Shown here: one piece after another, positions 36,801 to 49,900 of the stretch | Position numbering within the stretch: position 1 is the stretch's first letter | Layout of the letters: each line of letters starts with the position of its first letter | Assembly (NCBI RefSeq): GCF_041296385.1 | Contig: NC_091015.1 | Location: 57,416,345 to 57,480,344 of the forward strand | Reading direction: 5' to 3' | DNA: 64,000 nt | Source of the DNA: Aphelocoma coerulescens | Lineage: Eukaryota; Chordata; Aves; Passeriformes; Corvidae | The notes under the pieces: generated by a model | Seen by the model: only the letters and a program-made list of their open reading frames with translations | What the model was told of the DNA's origin: nothing | Database searches by the model: none | Program-made: the position numbers and the translations under genes

Positions 36801-39800
36801 AGAAGAGGACTGGCTGAGGGATCATAAGCAGCTGAACCTAGAGCTCTGCTACAAGCCAGTGCGAGGAAATGCTGCTGTGTGTATGTCCATTATCTGCTAA
36901 TAAGAAACTGAAAAAGATGGTAAGCAAAGCAGTGATATAACTCATTAAGACAATCAAATTATTTTCTTCACCATCTCAATATTTCCCCATTAACTTTTCA
37001 TCATTATTTTTTTTATTTTGTGACTAAAGTTTAAAAAAAAATAAAGAGTATTAGAGAATAGACATGGCTTTTTGATTTGAAAGGATTTTTATCTGAGTTT
37101 CCCTCAAGGTAAATAATTCTCTCTAACTGTTCCCTAACTAGCAACTTACACAAAACCCACTAGTGATCCATGCTGTTGGAGTTGGAAAAAAACCCTCTTG
37201 GTAGAGACGGAGCAAACCTTTTATTTCAAAGGGCTACAACTCAAAAGCCCTTCCTGAGTGCAATGGTTCAGTGCAGTGGAGTATGCTCAATACAACATCA
37301 CTCCACTCAGCCCCAGGCAGACAAATTCTGCATTTAATGAGGGGGACAAGCTTCTTGCCCGATTCCCCACAGGATGAAAATATGAACGGGGACAGCAGTG
37401 AGTGTCGGAGTAGTCCTGGTTTCTCTGTCTTGTCAATAGAAAAGAGATAGCTGTTGGCAGCACAAAAGGGAAGACCACCAGCTTGTGAAGTAACCACCCT
37501 CCCTCTAGACTGAAAGGGAATTTCTCACACTCACTGCTTGATTTTAGGGCCTTCTCTATAGGTTTTTTCCCCCTGAGTAAGAAGCTGTGCAAAGTTACAG
37601 TACCTTCTTTACAGACTGCTCTGCAACCAAAAGGTGAAGGCCTCCCCGCAAAACTCTTCTCAAGTAGCCTACCTTAGCTTTACTATAATGCTCAGTGTGA
37701 GCTGATACCAACCAAGGAGATGCAGGAGTCAGCATAAAAGAACAAAACCTCATGAAAACTAATTCTTGCCCTGAAGAGGAGGAAGAATAAAATAAGAGGA
37801 ATTTGCTCTATGCTTCCTGGTAATAAGCATCCTGGAAATGGATGTCAAGTGAGAAAAGAAGTTTGAAAGGCTTTGGAATACAGTCTGGATCTCTGTATAA
37901 AAACAGTTTTGGAGTGGAATGTTTTTTGTTTACATTCAGTTTCTGCAGCTAATCTTTTGAATCTTGGGTTCTCAAAAAGTTGCATTTTCTCATCATCTCA
38001 TTTTCTATACATATCTACCTTCTCTGCGGGAAATCCATTCTCACATGGCAGGGCACATCCTTCTGTCTATGTTAGGAGCTCCTGTCAGTGAATAACATGA
38101 CTTTCTGAAAATGGATTCTTTCTGGTTTCTTTCTTTCTGGCATGGGTCAGGACTCTTTTGACGTTACACAAATAGCAATTTTATACTCCTGGTGATTATA
38201 ATTCTCTCATACTGAGTTTAGGAGTGACTCTTATGCAGTCTGTCCACTATCTATATTTAGATTCATGAAACTAACATCCTTCTCTCAGGAAATATCATGC
38301 TCGGATCTGTCCTTTTATCCTCTGAGAATTCCACCACTCTGCAATCATACAAAAAAGACAGAAAGGCTTAGCTTCCCCCTATATTTAGTCATGGGACAAT
38401 ATCATAGTCTGAGCTCTCTTTTTTTTCCCTAAAAATTACAGCTTTCATTAAGTGACTCAGCCGCTTTGCCCCAATCCCATTGGAAACTCTGCTGCTGATT
38501 TTAGTACAGGAAGAACAGTTGAATTTGTTACATCTAAATTTGATCAAACATGAATTATCTTTAGGATACCACAGTGATATTAATGTTATGCCATTATCTT
38601 TTTTCCACCACTGGTTGGCAGTTTGATATAAAGAAAACCAAAAATAATTATGATGTCATTTGAAAAATGCCTTTCTAAGGTACTGAATTTTAGAACTTTC
38701 CTGATACATTGAAGTTTATCTAAATGCAACTGGGCATTCTTTTTATCAGCTGAGATGGAACACCAATAGTTAAGTAGTATTATTTTGCAGTGATGAGATG
38801 GTATTTTCATTCTGGAGAAGAGTACAGTCTTACTCTCCACTAATTGTTTCCTGGGGTGCCCACAGACTTGCTGGAAGCTTCAATCAGGACCTAATAGAGT
38901 ATCACCCAGGGTTAAATGAGAGTACTGATAATTAAGTGCAACATTGATTTTCCTGGTTTTAAGTACCAGTTTGTTGGGTGATTCACGCTTTTCATCAGAC
39001 TGGCTGCTTAGCATATGACAAAGCATGGAATACACTCTCTGAACACAGGTATAAAAAAAGGTAATCACAAGAGGTGAAAGCCAAAGGCTCTCAGCTACAA
39101 TGTAACTTGAGATAGCTATACATTGTGCCTGGAAGAAAAAACTTCTTACAAACAGAAAGGCAAACCACAGAGGAAGATGATGAAGCAAGAAAGATATTTA
39201 ACTTGAAATATATTCATTAAAATAAGATATAGGATAATATCCAAGGCACGGATTGCAAAAGCTCTATGCAAAAGAGAGAGATGTGTGTATTATATGAGGG
39301 CTTTTTCTTAACCAAATGAGAAGGTTATTTATGGATTACTTTTAGGCATAGTGTAAGTACATAACCTATTTTTACACATGCACACAGCTGGAAAAGTACT
39401 TGAAGTAAAATGAGCATGAGCTTTCTGCTCATCATGTACTTTGTGTGACTCAGGTGGTTCTTCAAAATCTAACTTTTAATGGGAAGACTACATGCTGGAA
39501 GCTGAAGTTTGTGCTCAAATAAAGTCTTCTATAACTTGGGAGGCTTGGCAGAGATCATTGAATTTTGCAAATCTCCATTGCCCAGAAAGGACAATACTCT
39601 GATTTCCTGTTTATGCCTCTGTAGACCACAATTACTAATTTAAATGGATGAGAGCTCACAAGAGAAAAGGCAAGGCTGGACATTGGAGGTGAGATACTGA
39701 AAAAGGTTCCTGGGAAAACTGAAAGTGGAACATAAAAAGATACAACATTACAACCTTATCTCTACAAGAACCAAACTGAAGCACAAGGTCCAATGCATTC

Positions 39801-41340
39801 TCAGTGTGTCTGATCCCAATTGTGATCTTTTGAATCCAAAAGGATAGCAATCCCTTTGCACAGCTGGAAAAAGACCATGCCCAGAGAGATGTATTTGAAT
39901 GATTTAAAACTTGAAGGTAGGAAGAACTGCATTTTTATTTGGTGCACTTGCCAAGAACATTTGGATTTACTATTTCTATAATAATAATAATAAAAAAAAA
40001 ATATTACAGCACCTGTAGTAAATAAACAATCAGAAAACATGTTTGTAGGAATTGTTAAGTACCTAGGCACTTAGCATCAAGGAAAAAATCACAAAGAAAA
40101 TAAATACATTTAAGCTGAGAACTCTGAACACAGCAGTTGGGAAACAACAGTTACTAGAGGACCACTTTGTAAAGAGTGAGCTGCATTCATCTGGTATTTT
40201 ACTCAAGTTTTATCTGAAATATGAACACACACACAAAGTTACAATAAAAGCAGCAAGAAATGGACCAGTAATTGCTTTGTCAATATGCCACCTATCGAGA
40301 CCTGATTTCTAGCAGATCTGCAGCTGAAGGGTGTTAAATGTGGCTAACAGAGACCAAACTCACCACCTCTCCCAGAGTGACACAATCTTGAGTCACCCTC
40401 TCTCACAGAGCTTGTTGTCATGAAAAGAAGTTCCACGTTTCTGGCAAGTTTGGTTAAGACTGGCTAATGGTATCACAGTTACCAGAGATAAGTGGAGGAG
40501 GGGAAATTGGTAGCCAGGCTTTTTTTGTCAACACTTTGTTGGCCTAGGAAATACGGCAAAAAAGCTCTGGAAAATTGTTCTCCAACATCATTTAATGGAG
40601 TTATGCATTAAGTTTAGCATTGCTGAGGCTGTGTTTATCCTTTGGACCAAAGTGATGGCAGAGAGGATTCTGCTAAAGCTCCAAATAAGGATTCAGTAGT
40701 ATTATCACAGGGCATTAGACATCTTGGTCCAATTCTGTTTGCTTGTTTGCTTAACCAACATGGGAACTCTCACACTACCAGAAATTATCTTGGAAGAAGT
40801 TCTGTCAGCCCTACTACCTCGTTGTTAACTCTCTGATTGGTAAGTAACAATACTATAACAGTATCTGTTAGTTGAGAAAATAGGGCAGAAACTGGATAAG
40901 CAGGCAAATGCAAACCAAAGAAAGTGTGGTTTTGTTTTCAGCAAAGTAGAATTAGGGAGAGGACATCTCAGAAAATAACAGCAGCAGAACCAAGTGTTTT
41001 GCAGGTATGTATGAGACCCCACTATCAACTTTATTAAAGTGCTTCTTCAAAACACTGTATAATGCGCTTTGTTCAGAAGTAGGCAGACATAAGGAAGGAA
41101 GATGTGTTTTTCTAGAATATTGCAAATAGAAGTGAGGAAAAAACCCCTAACACTTAGAAGTATTTTAATGCCCCTGTCTCCGTGTCCTTATAGGTCCTAA
41201 TATAACAAAGTAGAACAATTTAAACCCTAAGTGCCTAACCATAAATCAGCTTTGTTGGAACATTCCTGTATTCCTACAAAGTTATTTGGTAAAAATCTCA
41301 ATTAAAATGCAGATCATTAAACTGTAATTATAAAAATTTC
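33810..41340. other. AT-rich non-coding stretch, no gene seen
   Basis: No supported exon or RNA gene. It begins with GTTT-rich simple sequence (about 33835-33965) and includes an ATA-rich tract at 39977-40001. Frames of up to about 100 codons carry no motif. Confidence 0.5.
39977..40001. repeat. (ATA)n with poly(A)
   Basis: Four to five ATA units running into nine or more A. On the minus strand it reads as a poly-Tyr stretch, which is not evidence of coding. Confidence 0.85.
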
Positions 41341-41349
41341 TTTCAATAT

Positions 41350-41540
41350 TTTCCCCTTGCTGTCATGCAGGAAGCTGTAAACAAATATTTATAAAACCTA
41401 CTGTGTCTGTAATTAAAGAGATCACAGTCTTGGTAGTGAGAGGGCTGAATGGGTTTACATCAAAGTGTTCCTCTCAGAGCCCTTATTAATTTAAGAGGCT
41501 AAGCTGTTCATAATTTATTTCCAAGTTTTTGAGCAAATCT
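41350..41540. promoter_or_regulatory. candidate conserved non-coding element
   Basis: Mixed-sequence, non-repetitive DNA with several factor-type cores: AAACAAATATTTATAA at 41379-41394 (forkhead-like), TAATTAAAG at 41410-41418, CCTTATTAATTTAAG at 41480-41494 and CATAATTTATTT at 41509-41520. No reading frame spans it. Inference from texture only. Confidence 0.35.
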
Positions 41541-41989
41541 GAAAGTGCTAGGAAATAAGAGGAAAGGCTCTTTCTTCCCCCTAAGCCTAAAATGGTGTAA
41601 ATGCCAAAGTTTCTATTAGTTCAGTTAACAATCGATGTTAGTTATATTAACCACTAATATTTCCAGCCAAGGGTTTAAGTGAACCCTTTGTGCGCTTCAT
41701 CTTTGGTATGAAACTCGACTTTGGTTCTTTTAGCACTGCCCAAAATCTGGCAATTTATTTGTTGCTTAAGGATTGAAAAGCTGCCTAAGGAAACGTCCCT
41801 GTTTTTGTGCTCAGGTAGAGAGCTTTGATATTGAAGTTTGGTCTTGATTGAAGACAGGAGATTTTTGCAATGCAGAATGGTCACCCCTTCTTTACCACTT
41901 CAAAGGGCACAAAGGATCAGTTGGACCTATGTTACAACGGAGCTGTTCTGAACCCATATTTTTTCCTACAGAATGAAGGTGAAAATTAT

Positions 41990-43216
41990 AGCAGGGGTTT
42001 CTTGCATGTTGTGTAACAATCTTTAAATGCCATACAAATGTGCTCAAGAACTGTATTGGATACTTGAATGCAGTAAGTTAAACTAAACACCTCATCAGCC
42101 TCACAGACTAAATGTCCCATTCCCAGGCTGCCTTGCTGTCGGGCTTTGACACTGGCCCAACGCCAGGCACCCACGAGAGAGTCGAGAGCCATTCGCTCAC
42201 TCTCCCCTGTCACAGCTGGGCAGAGGAGAGAAAGGGAAAAAAAAGTTAACAAAGGCTCCATGAGCTGAGATAAGGACCAGGAGAAAAAAGCTACTCCAAG
42301 GGAAAAACTGGCTTAACTTAAAGTTACAAAGTGAATTTATTGCTAAGAAAATCAGAGGAGGATAATGAGAAGTAAAATAAACCCTTAGAACATCTTCCCC
42401 CTCCCAGCCCCTCCCTGCTTCCCACCAACAGCACAGGGAGACAGGGCCTGGGGGTTTGGTCAGTTCATCACTGAGATTTCCTTCTGCTGCTCCAGGAGAG
42501 GAGTCCTTCCCCTGTGAGGCCGTGGGTCCCTCCCACAGGGGACAGTTCTCCCTGAACTTCCCTGGCGTTTGTCCACTCTCAGGAGCAGCAGCCCCACCGC
42601 CCCTGCTGCAGCGTGAGCCCCTCCCATGGGCACACAGCCCTCCTGCACTGTGGCTCTCTCTTTCCACGGGGTGCAGCCCTCCAAGGACAGGCTGCTCCAG
42701 CCTGGAAGCAGGGCCCTCTCTCTCCAGCGGGTCTCCCACTGGATCACAGCCCCCTCCAGGCATCCACCCGCTCTGGCACGGGCACCTCCCCCACGGGCTG
42801 TGGGTGGATCTCTGCATCCCCCGTGGATCCCCATGGGCTGCAGGGGCACAGCAGCTTCACCATGGTCTGTACCACGGCCTGCAGAGGAACCTCGGCTCCG
42901 GCTCCTGGAGCACCTCCTCCCCCTCCTTCACTGACCTTGGTGTCTCCATGTTGTTTTCCCTCACATGTTCTCACCTCCTCCTCTGACTAGAATCCAAAAT
43001 CTTGTGACTTTATTTTGATTTTCTTCTTAAATATGTCATCACAGAGGTGTTACCAGCCTCTCTCACTGGCCCAGTTTTGGCCATTATCATATCCATCTTT
43101 CACTGCCATCAGAGACTGGCTCTACTGGACATGGTGGAAACTTCCAGGAGCTCCTCACAGGAGTTCCCCTCTGTGGTCCCCTGCTACCAAAAACCAGGCT
43201 GTACAAAACCAATACA
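41990..43216 (-). mobile_element. avian LTR-type dispersed repeat, minus orientation
   Basis: A GC-rich block of about 1.2 kb on AT-rich flanks. Read on the minus strand it would start with TG at 43216-43215 (TGTATTGGTTTTGTACAGCC) followed by TTTTTGGTAGCAGGGG and CAGGAGCTCCTG-like strings. I recall these as the 5' end of a dispersed bird LTR whose consensus begins TGT...GGTTTTGCATGGCAAGG. The interior contains repeated cassettes, about 30-60 bases each, built on GGGTGCAGCC/CTCCAGC motifs (42590-42890), as in that repeat. Frames of up to 206 codons on both strands lie inside it and are by-products of GC-rich DNA. The left boundary is uncertain. No coding interior was found, so a solo LTR is the simplest reading. 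Confidence 0.6.
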
Positions 43217-43734
43217 CTTGCCTTTGAAATCTGCATGAGAAAATGTCCCTAAACAGGAGAGCCAATGAATAAAAAATATGTGGGAGAACACCACCCACAA
43301 CAAAAATGCCAACTTAAAGTACACACAGACTTCAGAAACTTTGTTGTGTGCTATGAAGATAAGGAAGGTTGCCTTAAAATCCTCAGCATGCATCCACATA
43401 CTGCATGGAGAGGGTGCCAAGGGTTTGCCCTGCTTTTGTGTAGAATGCAAGCTGAGGCTAGAAACTTGCAGATAAACTGTGTGAGTCACTTCCCAAAGCT
43501 GAGAGCTCAACCTGGTGGCATTTTAACTCTAGCTTAGAAGAAGATATTTTCCTGCCTTCCATCCCTTTGCTGTGCTTTCCATGGAAATGGGAACTGGGCA
43601 TGTGGGTCACAGCCAGACTGCAGAGCACCAGTCCCTCACTAGTCAAATAGCCACACCACAGCCTAACTGCTAAGCCTTCCTTTTCTGTGTCACATTCACC
43701 CCAAACTCCTGCCTGAGATAGCTGAGCTACAGCT

Positions 43735-43810
43735 GCAGCAATGTGCTATGCAAATCAAATGAGAAATCGCTTTAATATTCCCTTTTCATGAGCTCTTTTA
43801 AGTACTGAGG
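43735..43810. promoter_or_regulatory. candidate regulatory patch with an octamer motif
   Basis: It contains a perfect POU octamer ATGCAAAT at 43748-43755 directly followed by CAAATGAGAAAT and, 15 bp on, TTTAATATTCCC. The surrounding sequence is non-repetitive. A single octamer is expected by chance every few tens of kilobases, so support is modest. Confidence 0.25.
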
Positions 43811-46756
43811 TCTCATTTTCCCAGTTTCGTGAAATTTGCTGCTTGGGTTTTTGTTTTTTAGGCTCAGTGTTATATGTTGTCCACAAGTGAAAAAACAACT
43901 GGTCTCTTCTTCTTTGTCCTCCTTTTCCTTAATGTGACATGAAGAAAAAAATTAGAAAAATAAACATTTTGACTGACTTACTCGTGGCTTGTTCTTTTCT
44001 GCCTGCTACAAACAATGTTGTAATGAGTTCATCTTAGTTCATTCCCATTTTAGGGGTATGATGAGTTGTAGCACCATCTCTGCACTTTAAATGGAGCACA
44101 ATCTCTGGATCTGGCAAAGACACCACAAACATTAAAACCTTCATTTAATGAGTCCATTATATTTTGTACTTATATTACTTAATAAGAACCAGTGGGGAAA
44201 TTTTGACTTGAATAACTTCTTGACAGAGATTTTAGCAGAAGGGGAATCAAAGTTTTTCCAGTATGAAAAAAAAATTGTTTTACATTCAGAAAATAAACTA
44301 CTGCACTTTGTGCCTTCTTGGTTCAACCAAGAATATTTCAGTTTATCCAGTTCATCAAAAAGCATTAAGTGCATATCATGTTTGATAAAACATTATGCTG
44401 TTCCTCATACTACAGCACAGACTTGAGAAAAATGAGTGTAAGGTCTGATTTTTTTACCCATGGTGGTGGATATGGTACTTTTCCTTCCATAGCAAAAATG
44501 ATAGAAGATATTTGACACCTGCCTGTTTCTGTCCTCCACCTCCCGTGCCATTCACTCAGAGATGGTGCTCTAACCTGGATCATTGGGCTGGGTAAGACTT
44601 TGTGCTGGAACCCTGTTTTTAATCTGGCTTACATTGTGGCCCCCCAAATGGATGCTCTGTCTGGAGGGAGATGCTGAAAGACCAGAATTTCTAAGGATTT
44701 TTTTTTCCTTTATTTTAAATTCACTCTGATGAGAAAATGTACTGTGATAAGTTACTCCAAAGTATTGTGTAATTTCAAAGGAATTATCCTTTGAGAATTT
44801 TAATTGGAACAGTTGAAACATTCCTAAATTGGATGACTTTTGAGAATTTCTACCTCAAAGCTATTCTGATTTTATCACTTTCACCAACTGACAAAATATC
44901 CTACACTTTTCTGTGAGATAGGAAACCTTTGGATGTTTATTTTAATATCATCAGATGTCATGTAGAGAAATATCTTATTAACCTTTGCATAGTTTTTTAA
45001 AGCTAGATAAATACTCAAGGAGTATAATAAAATTAGCTGCAAATGAAATAATTTAACAAAGCAATTTAACATATTCAAGGATTATACTCAGCTCTTCAGT
45101 TCTCTTTTGGTTAATTAGACTTTTCCAACCTTTTAGGGGGTATAAGAAAATCTCTTGCAAGAAAATACATTTAAAAAAAATATCTCAGAGTTCATCAAAC
45201 AAAGTTAATTGTTTTCAGCATGTTAGTCACAGCAAAATACACTTAGACACATGAGGTGTTATCAGTTTGGAAAATGTCACTCCAAGAAGCATCAAGCAAA
45301 ATATTTAAACCTCTTTTTCCCTTTCTATGCAGTTCAGCAAAATAAACAGGTTTGAAAAATGAATTTGGTCAAGTCAAAAGTACAAATTTTTTTTGGCATA
45401 AAGTAATTTAAATTTTTTTCCCCCTTTTCTACTCCAGCTATTTGGCAGTCAGTGCATATGGCTGATGCATCCAGTCCCAAGCGCAGATGCTGATGATTCA
45501 CCAGCAAAAATGAAAGATGGAAATGGAAAACACTTGCCACACTCAGTGATGGTGGATAATTGCTCACAGTTCATAGTATTGCAAGACATTAATCTTATAA
45601 TGGCAGAAGAATAAGTTTGATTCCTGCTGGGGATGTCGAAAGGATTATAGTTCTAGTCCTTCCTTTCTTCACGATGTTGGTAAAGAGGAGGGGTAAGCTT
45701 GGCTGTAAATCATCTTGTGCATACATAAGCTTAGAGAACTCATCAGGTTTTCACATAATGTGTCCCCAGGCATCAAAAGAAAATTTCAGAGAGAACTGAC
45801 TATATTGCATTAGGAAAACTAATTACCAAAAGCACAACCCAATTAAGATAGGGCATTTATGGGACAGGATCCCAAGGCTAGGATTGCTAGGGGACTGTTA
45901 GTAAAACACTGTACAGGGAGCTTCTTGTGTGAAGTATCATATCTTCTCTACACCCCACATTAAACCAATGCTGTTTTCCAACAACACTACTGAGAAATCA
46001 CTTCCCTGCTTGAGGTCTTATATGCTATGCAGTTTCATTATATAACATAATGACTCTAAAATATGTGTATTAAGCATAATTTATGGGTTTCCATTTCTAC
46101 ATCCTGAGGACCGATGTCCTTCTATTAAAAGTAATATAAGCCAGACATGAGCATGGGTATAGTACAAATAGTCTGTACAAAGCCAGTCTGGGTATGTAAA
46201 TAATGATACTTTGCAATTACTCTTTAATAGCCTCCACAGAACCAGCTCAGTCTTGGAAAAAAATGAGAAATGAGCCATTTTTCACACTTAATCTGCAACA
46301 CTCCCTAAAAAGCTCAGACACTCAGCTTTTCTAAAACTTGCTTCTCTCTATGATCTCCAGCTAGGTACCCAAGTCAGCAAAAATTTCACTCTTTGTAAAT
46401 AATCATGCATCAAAATTGCACTTGAATAAATGAAAGAAGCGAACAATTAAATCCCTCAATATTATTATATTTTCTTTAAACTGGGCTGTGGTTGAGAAAA
46501 AGGTGAGAAGACTTGTTCAAAATCTCAAAGAACATTTGTGGAAAGTGGAGTTTTTGTCTAATTTCTATACTATGCCTTTAGCCACAGGACTGCCCCTTCT
46601 GATGGCCTCAGAGACACAGGAAAAGCCAGCCTGCAATGCTTGTCATCAAGTTGTGGTGTCTCACTGAATTAAGTGGCTCAAAAATTTAGCAGAAATTAAT
46701 ATAGTTAATGATAAAGGGTAGAGAGCACGAATCCTAGCACTTGCAGGAAGAGATAC

Positions 46757-46779
46757 TTAATTAATTAATTAATTAATTA
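46757..46779. repeat. (TTAA)n simple repeat
   Basis: Nearly six perfect TTAA units in tandem, a self-complementary tract. Confidence 0.95.
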
Positions 46780-46882
46780 TTGAATAAATGATTAAGAAAA
46801 GTAATTTCTCTTAATGTCTAAACCGAGACATGACCCAAAGACAGCATTTTTGCTAGCCATTTATAACATACCTTAGAGAGTT

Positions 46883-46903
46883 AAAAAAAAAAAAAAAAAA
46901 AAA
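46883..46903. repeat. poly(A) tract
   Basis: A run of about 21 A, about 100 bp to the right of the TTAA repeat. No retroelement body recognised. Confidence 0.9.
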
Positions 46904-49900
46904 GTGGCCAGGATGTAAAAAAATGTAAAGTGTCCATAAAGCAGCAACTGAGGAAGACATTATCAGACTATTTCTCCCAGTTTTCCCAAGGTTTGGTGGT
47001 CTGATTGTATAGGTCCTTTGGGACTGATTTACTGTGTATCTGGACTTTGAATATGTTGAGCATGGGCAGATGGATGGAATAGGATGACTGTAGCCATCCC
47101 CGCCAAAAATTTTTTTATGCAAAGTTTGGACAAACCGTCTTAGAAAAGTCTTGAAGTTGGCCTATGCTGTGGCAAGGTCAGTCTCCAGCCAAGAAGAGAA
47201 TCACAGAGCTGTCAACAACTCCTCTGTTGCTTTTGTATTTGTTGACAGAGGATATTTGGGTCATGCCAGAGAAACTGTCTCAAGTAATTAAAAACCAAAA
47301 AACCCTAAAACAAGTGCGGAGGGAAAGTTGTGGTGAGAAACTAAGGGAAGAGGGAAAAAATATACCTGGAGACTGATTTTACTATTTATTCTAGTTGATA
47401 GATTAAAAACCTATTATGCATCGGATACTTTAACTGTAAAACTGAAATACAAATCAGACTGCACAGGTTACTTAAATAATGGTGCAAAATAATAGAAAAT
47501 CAAAAATATTTCAGGCTTATGCCATCAATTTATAATAAGCCATAGCAATCAAGGACAACACTCTATTGATTTTTTTTAAGGTCATTGTCCTAATATAGTT
47601 CATATATCCCCCAAACCTTTTCCTGAGATACTCTTCCCTAGGGTCACACATAGTACTTTATGTAACTACTTTAATTGTCTCTCAAACTCTTACTGCTCAC
47701 AGTAAGTGCCACTCTTAAATATTGCAGTTTGTACATGTTAATACAGTTTATGCACTGGAGAAACTACAGCAAATGAGCTCTAATGGGCATCTGTATACTG
47801 GAAATCATTATGTTTTCTGTGGAAATATGGAATATAAATGATATTTTGCATGCTTATGAGATTTTGCTGAAGTTTGAAGTCTACCGAGATATGAGATTTA
47901 CTATCAAGATGACCTAGCAGCTACCTAGTTTCCATGACATTTTTATAAGTGGGCTGAACTGAAAACTTTGTGTGTAAGCAAAAGAGTTTATTTTTAGAAA
48001 ATAATAAAATAAAATAAAAGCAAAGTTTTTTACAGGGTACAGCTACACTTTTATTCTACTTCAAATTACGCCTACTTGGAGTAATAGACTGTTAGGAAAT
48101 GAAACTCCTGCTGCCAGAACAAAACCCCCAAAATCATGATCAATTAAGTCAGCAATTCAAATAGCCATATCCCTTTCTGAGAGAAGCACAGTCTTGATGT
48201 GTTCCTAGTGAGAATCCCCATGGAATGCCTTTTTTCCCCCCTAGTTTATTTATTTTCATTTGTCATCTTCTCTCTTTTTGTGATACTCCATTATGGTTTG
48301 GTCTTGTGACAATTGGAAAAATTATTTCCCTTGCTTTCAGTCAGTTCTTTCCTAGCTTTTGCCTGCACAATGCTTTATCTCAAATTTTTTACAAAAGGAA
48401 GTATGTAACTTCTTAGCCTGCATTGCTGGCTTTCACTGCTCCCCTGGTAAATATGAAAATAATCTTACTGTGTGCTTTCTGCTATTCTACATCTGAGGGC
48501 TGGGAAGAGCAACCTATTAATAACTGCAGTATTACATTCTTATCCACATCCATGGACTTCCCTAAAACTCTTCAAAGGTTAAAAAATGGCATATATTAGT
48601 GTCCATTCCTCTCCTGTTTCCTACATATTCATTACTAATCTTGAGTATTAGACCACAGGTATGCTATATGCACTCGTCATCATCCATGTATTTCTTTGCA
48701 TCTTTAAAATTGTCTTCATCTGTCTTGCATTTCTATCCTAAATTCTGGGGGAAAAATATTTCCAACTATTTATATAGCACATAAAATAAGGTGAGTCTAA
48801 ACCATACCTTGAGATCCTAGCCACATGAGTTAAAAGTAATATCCTTTGGTCACGAAATCTCTTCCTACACTTAAATTACCAACTGCAACAACCTCTTTTA
48901 CACAGTGCTTAAAGATTTGAAATCTGAGCTTTCCATGTATTTCATAGCAATTCAACAGCATCCTATATAGCAAAAAATGGCAAAAGGCAAATTATTTATT
49001 AGCAAAAGCTAAGAAGTTTACCTGTTATAGCAACAGTGATAAAGAAGTATGAGATTATACCATAGTGGATTCCTGGTGGCAACTTCCTGTTAACCCCTTT
49101 GGGTAGCTCCCACATTAATTCATTGATGCCTCTGGGAGATGCCCTTTGTGAACAAAAGTCAGCCATGCATCTCCTCTCAGCTTAAGATTTCCTGTTTTCA
49201 TTTCAATACTGAAGTGAAACACACATAGATTTGATTAGCTCTTTATGATACTTTGCAAAATTGATCACCTAAACTGGAAAGATTTTAGCAGACATAACTG
49301 GGGATGAATTTCTTCAAGGTTTTAGCATTCATTTAGATGCCAGAAAAGATGGCAAGCTTTTCAGAAAAGCAAATCATGGTAGATACTGAATCAGCCTAGA
49401 AACATAGCCCTTATTTATAGATGTGAATAAAAAGTTCTTTTGAAATCTTGCTGTGAGCACTTTAGAACAGTTTTTATTTAAGATGGGTGCATTCACAACT
49501 TCTCAAAAACTGAGGCTGTGGTACAGTGTTGCTTCAGGTAACCCAGACTAATACAGAATGAGGATAGTAGTAGCAGAATAGTGAAAGAACACCAAATACA
49601 CAGAGAAGACTTAAAACCTATTATTTTAAAATAGTTATTGCTATCCACAATGATGCTACAACATTATTACTATGTCATGAAGGGATCAAACACAAGATAC
49701 AAGTTTTCTTTAAAATAACTATTTCCAGCAATTAGCAGGAGTGGCTAAGATAAAAAAGAAGAAGGTGCAAAGTAACTTTAAAATAATAAAACTCTATTTT
49801 TATGAGCTAAAACTCTCCTTGAAGCTGTTGTAATAATGCACTGAAATAATGAGCCCAGGAATAGGAACTTCTAAAAATTTCTGCTTCTATGGAGAGCAAA

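Noticed and set aside
37170..37215. GTTGGAGTTGGAAAAAAACCC resembling a CR1 tail block
   Set aside because: Only one short block matches and the terminal ATTCTATGAT repeat and downstream block are missing.
42197..42990. Long overlapping frames (up to 206 codons) on both strands
   Set aside because: They lie inside a GC-rich LTR-type repeat, exist on both strands at once, and show no known domain.
46853..47122. 89-codon minus-strand frame ending in poly-Phe
   Set aside because: The Phe run is the A tract at 46883-46903; no other support.
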